Origin: a virus | DNA length: 24,331 nucleotides | Reading direction: 5' to 3' (one strand) | IMG/VR virus record: IMGVR_UViG_3300025128_000322 | Location: 1-24,331 of that record | In this document: in pieces, positions 6,555-13,420 of the stretch | Layout of the letters: every line of letters begins with the position of its first letter | Numbering within the stretch: the first letter of the stretch is position 1 | Notes under the pieces: generated by a model | Told to the model about the DNA's origin: nothing | Seen by the model: the letters and a program-made list of their open reading frames with translations, nothing else | Databases searched by the model: none | Position numbers and translations under genes: made by a program

Positions 6555-6623
6555 ATGCTGCCACTTCTGCGACGATTATGGGACCGATTCCGCGATTTTC
6601 TGGATCGATGGGTGATCGCGTGA
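6555..6623 (+). CDS. 22-aa leader peptide upstream of the Sak4-like gene
   Basis: A tiny reading frame beginning MLPLLRRLWDRFRDFL and ending in VIA. The Shine-Dalgarno sequence AAGGGGG lies at 6542-6548, seven bases before the ATG and better than any site before the next gene. The peptide would form an amphipathic helix with alternating Leu/Trp/Phe and Arg/Asp. Its stop overlaps GTG at 6620 (GTGA), an in-frame start for the ATPase gene that lacks its own strong site. It therefore probably acts as a translational coupler, possibly also as a small functional or membrane-binding peptide. Confidence 0.6.
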   Translation: MLPLLRRLWDRFRDFLDRWVIA

Positions 6624-7375
6624 GTGGTCAGCTAAAGAACGTGCGGCAAGGAATCGACCACGATATTCCCATTAAAATGTGCATTTTTGGGGGACCTGGC
6701 ACTGGCAAAACGACTCTAGGCAGTAAGATTGAAAACAGTCTGCTCGTGGATTTCGAGGGTGGGGCCCGACACGTGAGCGGGAATCGCATCGCCATCAAAA
6801 CCCGCAAGGCGTTCGATGAATTGTTGAGCGAATTGGAGGCCGATGGCGGGAAAACTTATAAGGTGCTCGTTCTGGACACCGTCGACTGGCTCCAGAAAGC
6901 TATTTTTGACGATGTAGCAGCTCAAGCGGGAGCCCCGAACATTGCAGCCATCGAGTTTGGAAAAGGCTATGCAGCAGCACAGCAAGCGCTGTACGGCTAT
7001 CTCGACCGACTCGATGGGCTGATGACGAAAAGCAAAATGGATATCGTTTTTCTGGCACACAGTCAAAAAGCGAAAACCACGGATAATCCAGAACAACACG
7101 AAATCGACCGCCACACGATCAAACTCCAGGTGAATGATAAAGGCGTGGGGATGGGTCCTATCCTAATTGAGTGGGTCGATTATCTTCTGTATGCCACCTA
7201 CGACGATACGTTCTATAAAGATAAGGGGCGGACCAAGGCGAAGGCCGGGGACCGAGTGTTGAGAACCACCGGCCATACCTATTGGCAAGCGAAAAGCCGT
7301 CGACCGATAAAAGACGTGATCCCGATGAATTGGGAAGCTTTCAAAACTGAGCACGCGGAGGCACTAATAAAATGA
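6620..7375 (+). CDS. Sak4-like RecA-fold single-strand annealing ATPase (AAA_24)
   Basis: A 251-residue ATPase if it starts at GTG 6620; ATG starts at 6578 and 6608 are open but lack a ribosome-binding site and precede the conserved region. Walker A is GGPGTGKTT at residues 24-32 and Walker B is VLVLD at about 82-86. The segment GFxFAHSQKAK-like FLAHSQKAK follows. This is the layout of phage Sak4 (AAA_24) proteins, short RecA-like recombinases that promote homologous strand annealing together with a phage SSB. An SSB-like gene and a nuclease gene follow, which supports this. Start codon coupling to the leader peptide suggests controlled amounts. It ends overlapping the next gene as ATGA. Confidence 0.85.
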   Translation: MSGQLKNVRQGIDHDIPIKMCIFGGPGTGKTTLGSKIENSLLVDFEGGARHVSGNRIAIKTRKAFDELLSELEADGGKTYKVLVLDTVDWLQKAIFDDVAAQAGAPNIAAIEFGKGYAAAQQALYGYLDRLDGLMTKSKMDIVFLAHSQKAKTTDNPEQHEIDRHTIKLQVNDKGVGMGPILIEWVDYLLYATYDDTFYKDKGRTKAKAGDRVLRTTGHTYWQAKSRRPIKDVIPMNWEAFKTEHAEALIK

Positions 7376-7617
7376 CCGAAATTAAAATAACCGATTACAT
7401 AACACCCCGAGAGTTTCAGGAATTGTATGCAAATATTTTTCCCACTCTTCGCGGGTTGCAATATCACCTACAACTGAGAGAGACAAACGGGTGGCTAGAA
7501 CATAACGTCGTGATGGAGGTCAGAGCGAGCACAGACCGACGGGTCACTCGCCTGTTAATCAATCCGAAAGCCTACGAAGAATTAACCATTAACCAATTAA
7601 GGGAAAACCATGCCTAG
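7372..7617 (+). CDS. Unknown small protein in the recombination operon
   Basis: An 81-residue soluble protein with no motif I recognise. A central part (GWLEHNVVMEVRASTDRRVTRLLIN) looks like beta strands, and the ends look helical. It overlaps the Sak4-like gene by four bases (ATGA) and the SSB gene by eight, so it is translated with them and may modulate recombination. Function is unknown. Confidence 0.72.
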   Translation: MTEIKITDYITPREFQELYANIFPTLRGLQYHLQLRETNGWLEHNVVMEVRASTDRRVTRLLINPKAYEELTINQLRENHA

Positions 7618-8101
7618 AGCCGATTATATTGCTGGTGAGCGGGTGGAGCTTGAAGACGGAGACGAGCTCCTCGATTCACTAACGCCCGAGCGGGTGCGAA
7701 TTAAAGAAGGAGAACACCTGTTTCAAATTCTGGAGTGCGAGTATTATCAGAATACCAAGGGCAACTCCATCCAACGGTTATGGTTAAAGAGTAAAACCGA
7801 GCCGGATGGGACGTTTGTAAATTACTATTCCACGATCAAGCGCGACGGAAAAAAACAAATTGATAATCTCATGGTGTCGCTCGCGATCCAAAGCGCGTGC
7901 GGGATAACCGAACGAGCGGTCGATCAACAAACGACCGTTAAACTGGAAGATCAAGAATTCACCGCCGATGTTAAATGGCGACCAGGAAAAGACGGTGGCG
8001 ATCCTTTTTTGAATTTGAAAAACCCTCGGGCGGTTGCAGCTTCATCTGACAATCCAGCCGTCATCCCCGAGGATGATTTCGACGACGATATCCCGTTCTG
8101 A
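7610..8101 (+). CDS. Single-stranded DNA-binding protein (DUF669-like)
   Basis: A 163-residue protein with a predicted beta-rich core (about residues 25-135) containing aromatic and basic positions suited to binding single-stranded DNA. Its C terminus is an acidic tail ending DDFDDDIPF, almost the same as the E. coli SSB tip (DFDDDIPF) that docks host and phage replication and repair proteins. Sequence outside the tail resembles phage DUF669-type SSBs found beside Sak4 genes. It probably coats single-stranded DNA during recombination and replication and recruits the neighbouring ATPase or exonuclease. Its TGA overlaps the next ATG by one base. Confidence 0.82.
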   Translation: MPRADYIAGERVELEDGDELLDSLTPERVRIKEGEHLFQILECEYYQNTKGNSIQRLWLKSKTEPDGTFVNYYSTIKRDGKKQIDNLMVSLAIQSACGITERAVDQQTTVKLEDQEFTADVKWRPGKDGGDPFLNLKNPRAVAASSDNPAVIPEDDFDDDIPF

Positions 8102-9195
8102 TGCTGGACGAGTTGATCGATAAACACGTTTCGATCGATCCAACAAGGGATAATAGAGCCCACCTGGGAGGCTCGCTCATCCCGCACGATTGTCCTCGAT
8201 GGGTGTGGCTGACTTGGCACTGGTCGGTCGCACCCATCACCGATCCTAAGCGATTGCGTATTTTTGACGATGGCCACGCCATCGAAGCTGCCACCATCGA
8301 GCGGATGGAATCATTCTGTAGCGTTGAAACTCGTCCGGGGGGAGAGCAAATTGGCGGATCGATGACAGGGACCGGGGGGCACGTCCAATTTCATCTCGAT
8401 AACATTATTTCGGGGATTCCGGGGAAGCCCGGTCGCTATCTGCTGGAGGTGAAGTCGGCTAGTCAGACATCATTCAAAAAACTATTACGGGTGGAGAGCT
8501 ACGAAGAATGGAATCCGCAGTATTTCGGCCAAATTCAGTTTTACCTCGGAGCTTTAGGGGAGCAGGGCGACGAGCTCGATGGAGCTTTTGCGCTGATCTA
8601 CAATAAAAATGATGGATCGTATTACAGTGAATTCATCGAGTTTGATTATGCAAAATGGAGTGGTCTAAAGGCCCGAGCTTTGTTTTTACTTGAAGCGCGA
8701 ACGCCCCCGGATCGAGAATATTCCCGAAGTTTTTACAAGGCTAAGAATTTCATGTCCGCCGACGATTACGGCGTGTACTTCCAGGATCTAACGCCATTGC
8801 GTTCCAACTGTCGCAACTGCGTCTTTTCGAGGATTAAAACGGACGGGGATAATGGAGCCTGGGGCTGTGCCTTACACAAAAAGTCGCTGTCGTACGCGGA
8901 CCAACTGGCCGGATGCGATCGGCACTTGTGGATTCCCGAGCTAGTGCCGGGGGAGTTGATCGAAATCAGCAGGGAAGGGGCCAGCTATGAATCCAAACGC
9001 GGAAGCTTTACTAATGGGAAAGATCATCTCCCATCGAACGAAATATCGTTTCTAACTAGAACCAACCCGCACACCGAAAAAGCCTATGATTTCGATGCGC
9101 TGGATCAGCTGAGGGATATCCGAAAGGAATTTCCCAATAGCGATTTATCCGTCGAGCCGATTACAAAAAAACCGAAAGATCAAGATTCTCCATGA
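8101..9195 (+). CDS. PD-(D/E)XK exonuclease with probable Fe-S cluster
   Basis: A 364-residue nuclease of the Cas4/RecB-like group. Active-site features: GHAIEAATIE (59-68), Asp100 in GHVQFHLD, Glu116-Val-Lys118 in LLEVKSAS, and QIQFY (144-148, the Q-x-x-x-Y motif). Five cysteines, Cys31 in DCPRWVWL plus Cys237, Cys240, Cys256 and Cys272, are placed as in Cas4 and AddB-type nucleases that bind a [4Fe-4S] cluster. It should resect double-stranded ends to make single strands for the Sak4-like annealing protein, so it is the exonuclease of this recombination cassette. It ends convergent with the minus-strand gene at 9161, overlapping it by 35 bases. Confidence 0.85.
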   Translation: MLDELIDKHVSIDPTRDNRAHLGGSLIPHDCPRWVWLTWHWSVAPITDPKRLRIFDDGHAIEAATIERMESFCSVETRPGGEQIGGSMTGTGGHVQFHLDNIISGIPGKPGRYLLEVKSASQTSFKKLLRVESYEEWNPQYFGQIQFYLGALGEQGDELDGAFALIYNKNDGSYYSEFIEFDYAKWSGLKARALFLLEARTPPDREYSRSFYKAKNFMSADDYGVYFQDLTPLRSNCRNCVFSRIKTDGDNGAWGCALHKKSLSYADQLAGCDRHLWIPELVPGELIEISREGASYESKRGSFTNGKDHLPSNEISFLTRTNPHTEKAYDFDALDQLRDIRKEFPNSDLSVEPITKKPKDQDSP

Positions 9196-9511
9196 CCAGT
9201 CGTTGATCGCCTAGGTCTAAAACACTGACCTCTCGGCGCTGCTCGCCTTTGAATAGCTGACAGAGCCCCCAGGATATGAAGGGAAAGCCCGCAAAATCGC
9301 CTTCGGTGGGTTTGCTCCGCTCATTCCAATTGTTAGAGCTCGATTTCCAGTCTTCGATGGTTTCTTGGGTCGTCACACAGCCAACCTGCCAGCCGTAATC
9401 GCTATCTATAATCTCAGAATCGCTCAGCGATTGGATCGCCTCCATCGCGGAATCCGATATTTGTGGTTCAAATGCACTTTCCATAATTTTCTCCATTGAT
9501 TGATTATCCAT
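9161..9511 (-). CDS. Unknown small acidic protein downstream of int
   Basis: A protein of 116 residues, or 107 if it starts at the ATG at 9484, which has GGAG seven bases ahead; the first ATG (9511) follows the integrase stop by one base. It is acidic and Ser-rich (SDSAMEAIQSLSDSEIIDSDYG), with a second half carrying Trp and Phe residues (GDFAGFPFISWGLCQLF). No DNA-binding motif is visible, so I see no support for calling it an excisionase. It is co-transcribed with integrase and converges with the exonuclease gene. Function is unknown. Confidence 0.6.
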   Translation of the reverse strand: MDNQSMEKIMESAFEPQISDSAMEAIQSLSDSEIIDSDYGWQVGCVTTQETIEDWKSSSNNWNERSKPTEGDFAGFPFISWGLCQLFKGEQRREVSVLDLGDQRLVMENLDLSVFL

Positions 9512-9512
9512 A

Positions 9513-10637
9513 TTACTTGTTGAGCAGCAATAGGGTCGCCTCTGCTGCTTGTTGCTCCTGTAATTTCATGTACCGAGTCACCATCGACGCCGATTTCCAC
9601 CCGCCAGCGGACATTAGCTGAGTTAGGCTCGCGCCTTTTGCTCCTAGCTCGGTCGCCCACGTGTGGCGGATGTGATGGATCGATAAACGTTCACCCCATA
9701 GTGGATCTGGTTCGTCTAATCCGGCTTTGACTCTGGCTTTTCTGAATTCTTCATACGCCTTGTAGTGGGTCGTCACCGCCCCGGTTTTTGTGTGGCGATG
9801 AATTCTTTTCGCTGGAAACACAAAAGGGGAGGCGGTTTGCCGGAACTGCTGCTCATGTCGATTTAGAAAAGTGGTTAGATCCTCACCGATGAACACTTTT
9901 CGATCGCTGCCATTTTTAGTATTTCGAAAAAATAACGAGTGGGCCACGCCGTCGTAATCCGATGGCTGAATGTCATCCCATAATAGATTAGAAATTTCGG
10001 ATGACCTGGCCCCTGTCGCAAAGGCAATTCGTAGAAACAAACTGAGCATACTTTGTTCATCGTCGGCAGCTGCGAGTAAACGATCGCGCTCCTCGGACGT
10101 ATAGGTCCTGTTCCTACTTTTGGAATCGTTAAGGCGCTCATAGTCCTCATCCATGATCGGATTGTGGCCCATCCATTTCTGTTTCTTCGCAAAATTGAAT
10201 AACGACGAAGCGTGGCTCTCGTAGTTGTAACGAGATTTTGAGGACCATCCGAATCGGTACTGCAAGTCGTCAAAGAGCGATTCGCACGCAGCGACGTTAA
10301 ATCGTCCGAGCGGGATGGTGGAAAAACCGCTGTTCGTCAATTTAATTAACCCGTATTTCCGATCCGTAATTGTCCTCGGGGAGAGGGGTCGGCGGTTATT
10401 CGCCAAGATGGGACCGCTTAAATATTTTTCGACCGCCTCACCGAATGTCACCTTGTCAATCCGATTCGACACGATACCTTTATTTTTTGCGATCCGATCT
10501 TCGACCTCGATGCAGAATTTTTTAGCATCTTTTTTATTGGTAAAGCGCTCGTAGATTTTATGGCCGGAGGTTTTGCGATCCACCGATACAATGTAGTAGG
10601 TGTATTTTCCGTCTTTTTTGACCCGTGGTTTAATCAT
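9513..10637 (-). CDS. int: Tyrosine integrase
   Basis: A 374-residue site-specific recombinase. The catalytic residues are Arg211 (GARSSEIS), Lys241 (TKNGSDRKV), His321-x-x-Arg324 (HHIRHTWATELG), Trp347 (GGWKSAS) and nucleophile Tyr356 (RYMKL). The N-terminal 60 residues are basic with a strand-rich AP2/arm-binding look, and a core-binding SAM-like domain covers about 60-165. The ATG has AGGAG ten bases upstream. An exact operator-like sequence (10666-10680) lies 29 bases before the start, so repression by the phage repressor is likely. The gene sits beside a tRNA-Ser gene, a common phage attachment site, and integrates or excises the phage genome. Confidence 0.95.
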   Translation of the reverse strand: MIKPRVKKDGKYTYYIVSVDRKTSGHKIYERFTNKKDAKKFCIEVEDRIAKNKGIVSNRIDKVTFGEAVEKYLSGPILANNRRPLSPRTITDRKYGLIKLTNSGFSTIPLGRFNVAACESLFDDLQYRFGWSSKSRYNYESHASSLFNFAKKQKWMGHNPIMDEDYERLNDSKSRNRTYTSEERDRLLAAADDEQSMLSLFLRIAFATGARSSEISNLLWDDIQPSDYDGVAHSLFFRNTKNGSDRKVFIGEDLTTFLNRHEQQFRQTASPFVFPAKRIHRHTKTGAVTTHYKAYEEFRKARVKAGLDEPDPLWGERLSIHHIRHTWATELGAKGASLTQLMSAGGWKSASMVTRYMKLQEQQAAEATLLLLNK

Positions 10638-10665
10638 CTCAATTCCGCTCCTATCGACCTATAAA

Positions 10666-10680
10666 TCCACTTAATGTTGA
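10666..10680 (+). promoter_or_regulatory. Operator-like site upstream of int
   Basis: TCCAC-TTAAT-GTTGA matches exactly all ten fixed positions of the dyad found twice in the immunity region. It lies 29 bases upstream of the integrase start, in the place where a promoter for int would be. It is the main evidence that the same regulator controls integration. Confidence 0.65.
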
Positions 10681-10715
10681 CGATATTACGCCCTTTTTAT
10701 TCAAGTTACAAATAG

Positions 10716-10735
10716 AATTCGGGCGAATTTCGGGC
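10716..10735 (+). repeat. Candidate integrase arm-site pair, copy 1
   Basis: A 20-base element built of two TTCGGGC units 11 bases apart (AATTCGGGCGA and ATTTCGGGC). It matches the copy at 10992-11011 at 19 of 20 positions. Paired short direct repeats between integrase and the att core are typical of arm-type integrase sites. Confidence 0.55.
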
Positions 10736-10991
10736 TAATGTGGACAAAATAGGGGTATTTATGGGATTCAAAAGAACCCTAAAAAAAATATAAGTTATTG
10801 TTTTTATTAAGTATTAAAGCTTAAAACGTTAATTGAATGGACGCACTACGCGCCGTTCTTGAAATCATTAAAATCGCTGATTGGCATTGATTCGTAATGA
10901 TAGAAACTGACCCAAATAGCCCTAAAATCAAGGCTTTTGTGAGCTTTGGCTAACTGAGGTAAACTGCGCCAACTTGAAGTGTTTGGAATTT

Positions 10992-11011
10992 AATTCGGGC
11001 GAAATTCGGGC
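10992..11011 (+). repeat. Candidate integrase arm-site pair, copy 2
   Basis: Second copy of the 20-base element, differing from the first at one position (T to A at position 13 of the unit). It ends six bases before the 5' end of the tRNA gene, so it may also overlap tRNA promoter or leader sequence. Confidence 0.55.
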
Positions 11012-11017
11012 GAAAAT

Positions 11018-11108
11018 GGAGGGGTGGCAGAGCTTGGTTTATTGCACCAGTCTTGAAAACTGACGACGTTCATAGCGTCCGTGGGTTCGAATCCCACCCC
11101 CTCCACCA
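11018..11108 (+). tRNA. tRNA-Ser (anticodon UGA), complete with encoded CCA
   Basis: A full cloverleaf can be drawn. Acceptor stem: GGAGGGG with CCCCTCC. D stem: GCA with TGC, loop containing GG. Anticodon loop: CTTGAAA, giving UGA. Long variable arm: GACG with CGTC, as in class II serine tRNAs. T arm: GTGGG-TTCGAAT-CCCAC. CCA is encoded at 11106-11108. Two oddities are a C-A mismatch at the outer pair of the anticodon stem (27-43) and an A instead of the usual G discriminator at 11105. It lies between integrase and the last late gene, six bases from that gene's stop and on the opposite strand. It is either a phage-carried tRNA or the attachment-site tRNA. Confidence 0.9.
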
Positions 11109-11113
11109 TTTTC

Positions 11114-11641
11114 TTATTGCAGCGGGTTCGCTAGGTCATCCATCCCGCGCCAGAGATCATCGATTTCGCGATTGTGTCTCGCCATACGGGTATCCACCTC
11201 ATCGATAATCTTTTGGAATCCCTCAATTTTGCCAACCGTGATTTCTGCGCTGGCGACGACCGCTTTCATGTCGCTAATACTTTTTTCGGATTCCACTACG
11301 CGCTCTTTCAGCAGAAGGAGCTCTGTTTGGGCTTGCAAAATCGTTTGCAGATTCGTCGATAATTCCGCGAGTTTTCCTTGCAGCCCTGAGATGTCGTTGT
11401 CCCTTAATTGTTGATCCACGAGCGCCAATTCTTCCTGGATGGCTTTGATCGCGGTCGAGCTACTCGACACGTCCGCCGAATTGCTAATCGCATTTTCTTC
11501 GACACCCTCAAGTCGCCCATACAGCTGAGAGGCCGTCCAAATACCTCCACCGATTGTCGATACGATGGTAAAAACTAGGGCGATATAAACGCCCTTTAAT
11601 TTAACCCCGCCGACATTTAACTCGGTTTCTTCGAGACTCAC
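11114..11641 (-). CDS. Membrane-anchored coiled-coil protein (possible spanin-like)
   Basis: A 175-residue protein with a short cytoplasmic N terminus, one membrane segment at about 17-40 (GVYIALVFTIVSTIGGGIWTA), and a long helical, heptad-rich region (about 45-160) expected to lie in the periplasm. This is the topology of an inner-membrane spanin, but it is longer than usual and no partner outer-membrane lipoprotein with a lipobox was found nearby. It overlaps the upstream secreted-protein gene by four bases (ATGA) and is the last gene of the late operon, where lysis genes often sit. A structural or envelope-anchoring role is the alternative. Confidence 0.7.
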   Translation of the reverse strand: MSLEETELNVGGVKLKGVYIALVFTIVSTIGGGIWTASQLYGRLEGVEENAISNSADVSSSSTAIKAIQEELALVDQQLRDNDISGLQGKLAELSTNLQTILQAQTELLLLKERVVESEKSISDMKAVVASAEITVGKIEGFQKIIDEVDTRMARHNREIDDLWRGMDDLANPLQ

Positions 11642-12486
11642 TCACATTCTCCGTGCACGTAGCAGTTATAGTTCTGGGTGGGCCCCTCGGTGTAAAATTC
11701 GGTGTTTTCACCCTGGGTCAGAATATCCTCCAGACCGACGTTCATCTCAAAAAGCGCGGTGCGAAACCAGATATGGCTCTGATCGTCAAAGTACACATAC
11801 GCTGTCCCACCTTCATCATTTCTATCAAAAAACGTATCGGTGACGCTGGTGAAAGACGTCCCAAATTCATCCGCCGTTTCGTTAGCAAAATCATTGAGCT
11901 CCTCGTTGACCGAGGCAGCGGTCCACAGAGCTGCGGTGGCAGCCGACTCCTCTATGGTTTCCATGCTTTCGTTAAATTCCTCGACGGTATCCGAATCCAC
12001 CGTCAACACTGACTCATTCGCTTCGACATAATCCTGAACGTCTTGGTCGTCTTGGAGATCCTCAGTGGCCTCTGCTTCGGTCGCTCGCTCGTTGATTTCA
12101 AGAACCGTTGTGAGATCCACGCTGGCCTCCACAAAATCATCCACGGCGTCCTCTAGCTCGTCGAGCGCCAGTTGCGCCTGGTCCTCACTAAACTGCTGGA
12201 AGACGTAGTACTCGGCGGTTGTCATAGCAACAATGGCCTCGTTATACGCCTCCCGTTGTTCGTTCGTGATGACCGCTCCGCTGTTCGCCACAATCCCAAC
12301 TTCGGCAATGCCGTTATTCGTGGCGTAATACTGAAGGCCCCCGACCACCTGATACCCCTTGTCCATCGATGCGCGGATCGATAGGGAAGTCGCCACTAAA
12401 TCATTAAGAATCTGTTGATCCGAGCGTGCTGCGGAACCGCTCGCTAATACTAAGATTCCCACTATCGCCATTGTTGCCGTTTTCAT
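11638..12486 (-). CDS. Secreted acidic protein of unknown function
   Basis: A 282-residue protein with a typical signal peptide (MKTATMAIVGILVLASGSAA, cleavage near residue 20). The mature part is strongly acidic, with long helical Glu/Asp-rich stretches (EATEDLQDDQDVQDYVEANE and similar), and a C terminus with aromatic residues and two Cys (NYNCYVHGECE) that could form a disulfide. It should end up in the periplasm or outside. The ATG at 12486 has AGGAG six bases ahead; a TTG six bases upstream is open but less likely. Its start region overlaps the previous gene by 83 bases in a different frame. The family is not recognised; it is probably made late or in lysogens. Confidence 0.75.
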   Translation of the reverse strand: MKTATMAIVGILVLASGSAARSDQQILNDLVATSLSIRASMDKGYQVVGGLQYYATNNGIAEVGIVANSGAVITNEQREAYNEAIVAMTTAEYYVFQQFSEDQAQLALDELEDAVDDFVEASVDLTTVLEINERATEAEATEDLQDDQDVQDYVEANESVLTVDSDTVEEFNESMETIEESAATAALWTAASVNEELNDFANETADEFGTSFTSVTDTFFDRNDEGGTAYVYFDDQSHIWFRTALFEMNVGLEDILTQGENTEFYTEGPTQNYNCYVHGECE

Positions 12487-13048
12487 ATTCAACTCCTATG
12501 CCAAGCACTTTGTTATACCACTCACTTTTTTTTTCGTAGTTCGGAATGTGGACCTCCGGGCTACGCTTCATTTCCAGATAGGCCCGTTTTCCCACTACCA
12601 GTCTCCCGTTTCTTAAAATGGGGCACGGGGTCCCGCTAATAAATAAACTTTCCCAGACCTCGTGCGATTGACACATTCTGGCCACGGCTGACACCTTCAT
12701 CCCCAGGTCATTTAGTGTCCGCGCATCCCGTCGTCGATTACATTCCTCATCCACTTTGTAACGCCCTGCGCTGGCCCCTGCGACGAAAGCCTGGAGAGCG
12801 TAACTAGAAGACTGAAGACACGTTTCTGACCCGCTGCTGAACAAACTGGGGGCTATGGCGCTTTGCACCGGCATCCCGCTACTTCCCGCCCCGTTATACG
12901 TTTCGTTTTGCGTATTGTTATTGGACGAGACAATGGAGTTTTGATTCGAGGTGTTCAGACTCCCTTCCTGGCTGTTCGTAGGGGGCACTACGACTTCCTG
13001 GGCCATCGCCCCGCAGCTGATAAACGTCAGCAGCAGCCAACGCTTCAT
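12404..13048 (-). CDS. Secreted Asn/Ser-rich protein of unknown function
   Basis: A 214-residue protein starting MKRWLLLTFISCGAMAQE, a short signal peptide with probable cleavage after AMA. The first part of the mature chain is low-complexity and rich in Asn, Ser and Gln (residues about 22-60). The second part (about 75-150) has five Cys and a helical layout (ETCLQSSSYALQAFVAGASAG, then CNRRRDARTLNDLG). The ATG overlaps the stop of the upstream holin-like gene (ATGA), which is why I shortened the longer open frame. I do not recognise the family. Together with the next two genes it forms an envelope-directed set at the end of the late operon. Confidence 0.75.
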   Translation of the reverse strand: MKRWLLLTFISCGAMAQEVVVPPTNSQEGSLNTSNQNSIVSSNNNTQNETYNGAGSSGMPVQSAIAPSLFSSGSETCLQSSSYALQAFVAGASAGRYKVDEECNRRRDARTLNDLGMKVSAVARMCQSHEVWESLFISGTPCPILRNGRLVVGKRAYLEMKRSPEVHIPNYEKKSEWYNKVLGIGVEYENGNNGDSGNLSISERFRSTLGSTDS

Positions 13049-13212
13049 TTTTTGCGTCCCAGCCATCGTTTGACCGTTTCGGTTTCCCATAAACGGATCA
13101 ACGTATAGATGATGGATAATCCCGCTGCGATAGGGGGTAGCCAGCCGAGTAAGCTGGAAAAGGCAGCGCCCCCGGCAATCACGTCTAACGTGTTTTTTCC
13201 ATTTTCATTCAT
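13045..13212 (-). CDS. Small holin-like membrane protein
   Basis: A 55-residue protein with a short polar start (MNENGKNTLD), a hydrophobic stretch that could form one or two membrane segments (VIAGGAAFSSLLGWLPPIAA then GLSIIYTLIRLW), and a basic tail (VKRWLGRKK). This is the size and layout of class II and similar small holins in marine and T7-like phages. Its ATG at 13210-13212 overlaps the stop region of the upstream gene and its TGA overlaps the next ATG. A three-TM holin gene lies beside the lysozyme at 854-1767, so this may be a second holin, an antiholin, or a membrane protein of other purpose. Confidence 0.7.
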   Translation of the reverse strand: MNENGKNTLDVIAGGAAFSSLLGWLPPIAAGLSIIYTLIRLWETETVKRWLGRKK

Positions 13213-13420
13213 CCACGAGCCTCATCGATTCTTTTAATTTTTTAGCCCACAAATTCGAAAGGGTTTGGAGCTCCACCAGCTTCAAATTGATTTCGGCAAT
13301 TTCTTCTTGGATGTCGCGAACCCGCAAGACCAGAGCTCGTCCGTTGTTATCCAGATCGTGCACGTCGAATTTATTGCCATCGATAATAATCTGCTCGGGT
13401 AATCCATTATTTAAGTCCAC
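13205..13420 (-). CDS. Small coiled-coil protein, DUF6447-like
   Basis: A 71-residue protein with an N-terminal strand pair (EQIIIDGNKFDVHDLD), then a long amphipathic helix (about 28-68, VRDIQEEIAEINLKLVELQ). This matches the DUF6447 pattern of phage late operons, where an 'IDG-x-x-Y-D' start precedes a coiled coil. It starts at GTG 13418-13420, overlapping the previous gene by 10 bases. Function is not known; association with virion or tail fibre genes is inferred from position. Confidence 0.7.
   Translation of the reverse strand: MDLNNGLPEQIIIDGNKFDVHDLDNNGRALVLRVRDIQEEIAEINLKLVELQTLSNLWAKKLKESMRLVDE

Larger units (their letters stand above)
10638..11017. other. Non-coding att-like region between int and tRNA-Ser
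   Basis: This 380-base, AT-rich stretch has no supported gene. It holds the operator-like site at 10666-10680 and two copies of a paired repeat (10716-10735 and 10992-11011). Its position between integrase and a tRNA gene fits an attachment region with integrase arm sites. I could not find a convincing promoter for the tRNA or a terminator. Confidence 0.55.

Noticed and set aside
9161-9511. Excisionase (RDF) call for the gene after int
   Set aside because: No helix-turn-helix or basic winged-helix feature is visible and the protein is acidic, so the call would rest on position only.
10762-10785. Small hairpin (GGGATTC-AAAA-GAACCC) near an A-run as a terminator of int or the tRNA
   Set aside because: The stem has a bulge and the following run is A rather than T on the plus strand; on the minus strand no T-run follows. 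It does not fit an intrinsic terminator.
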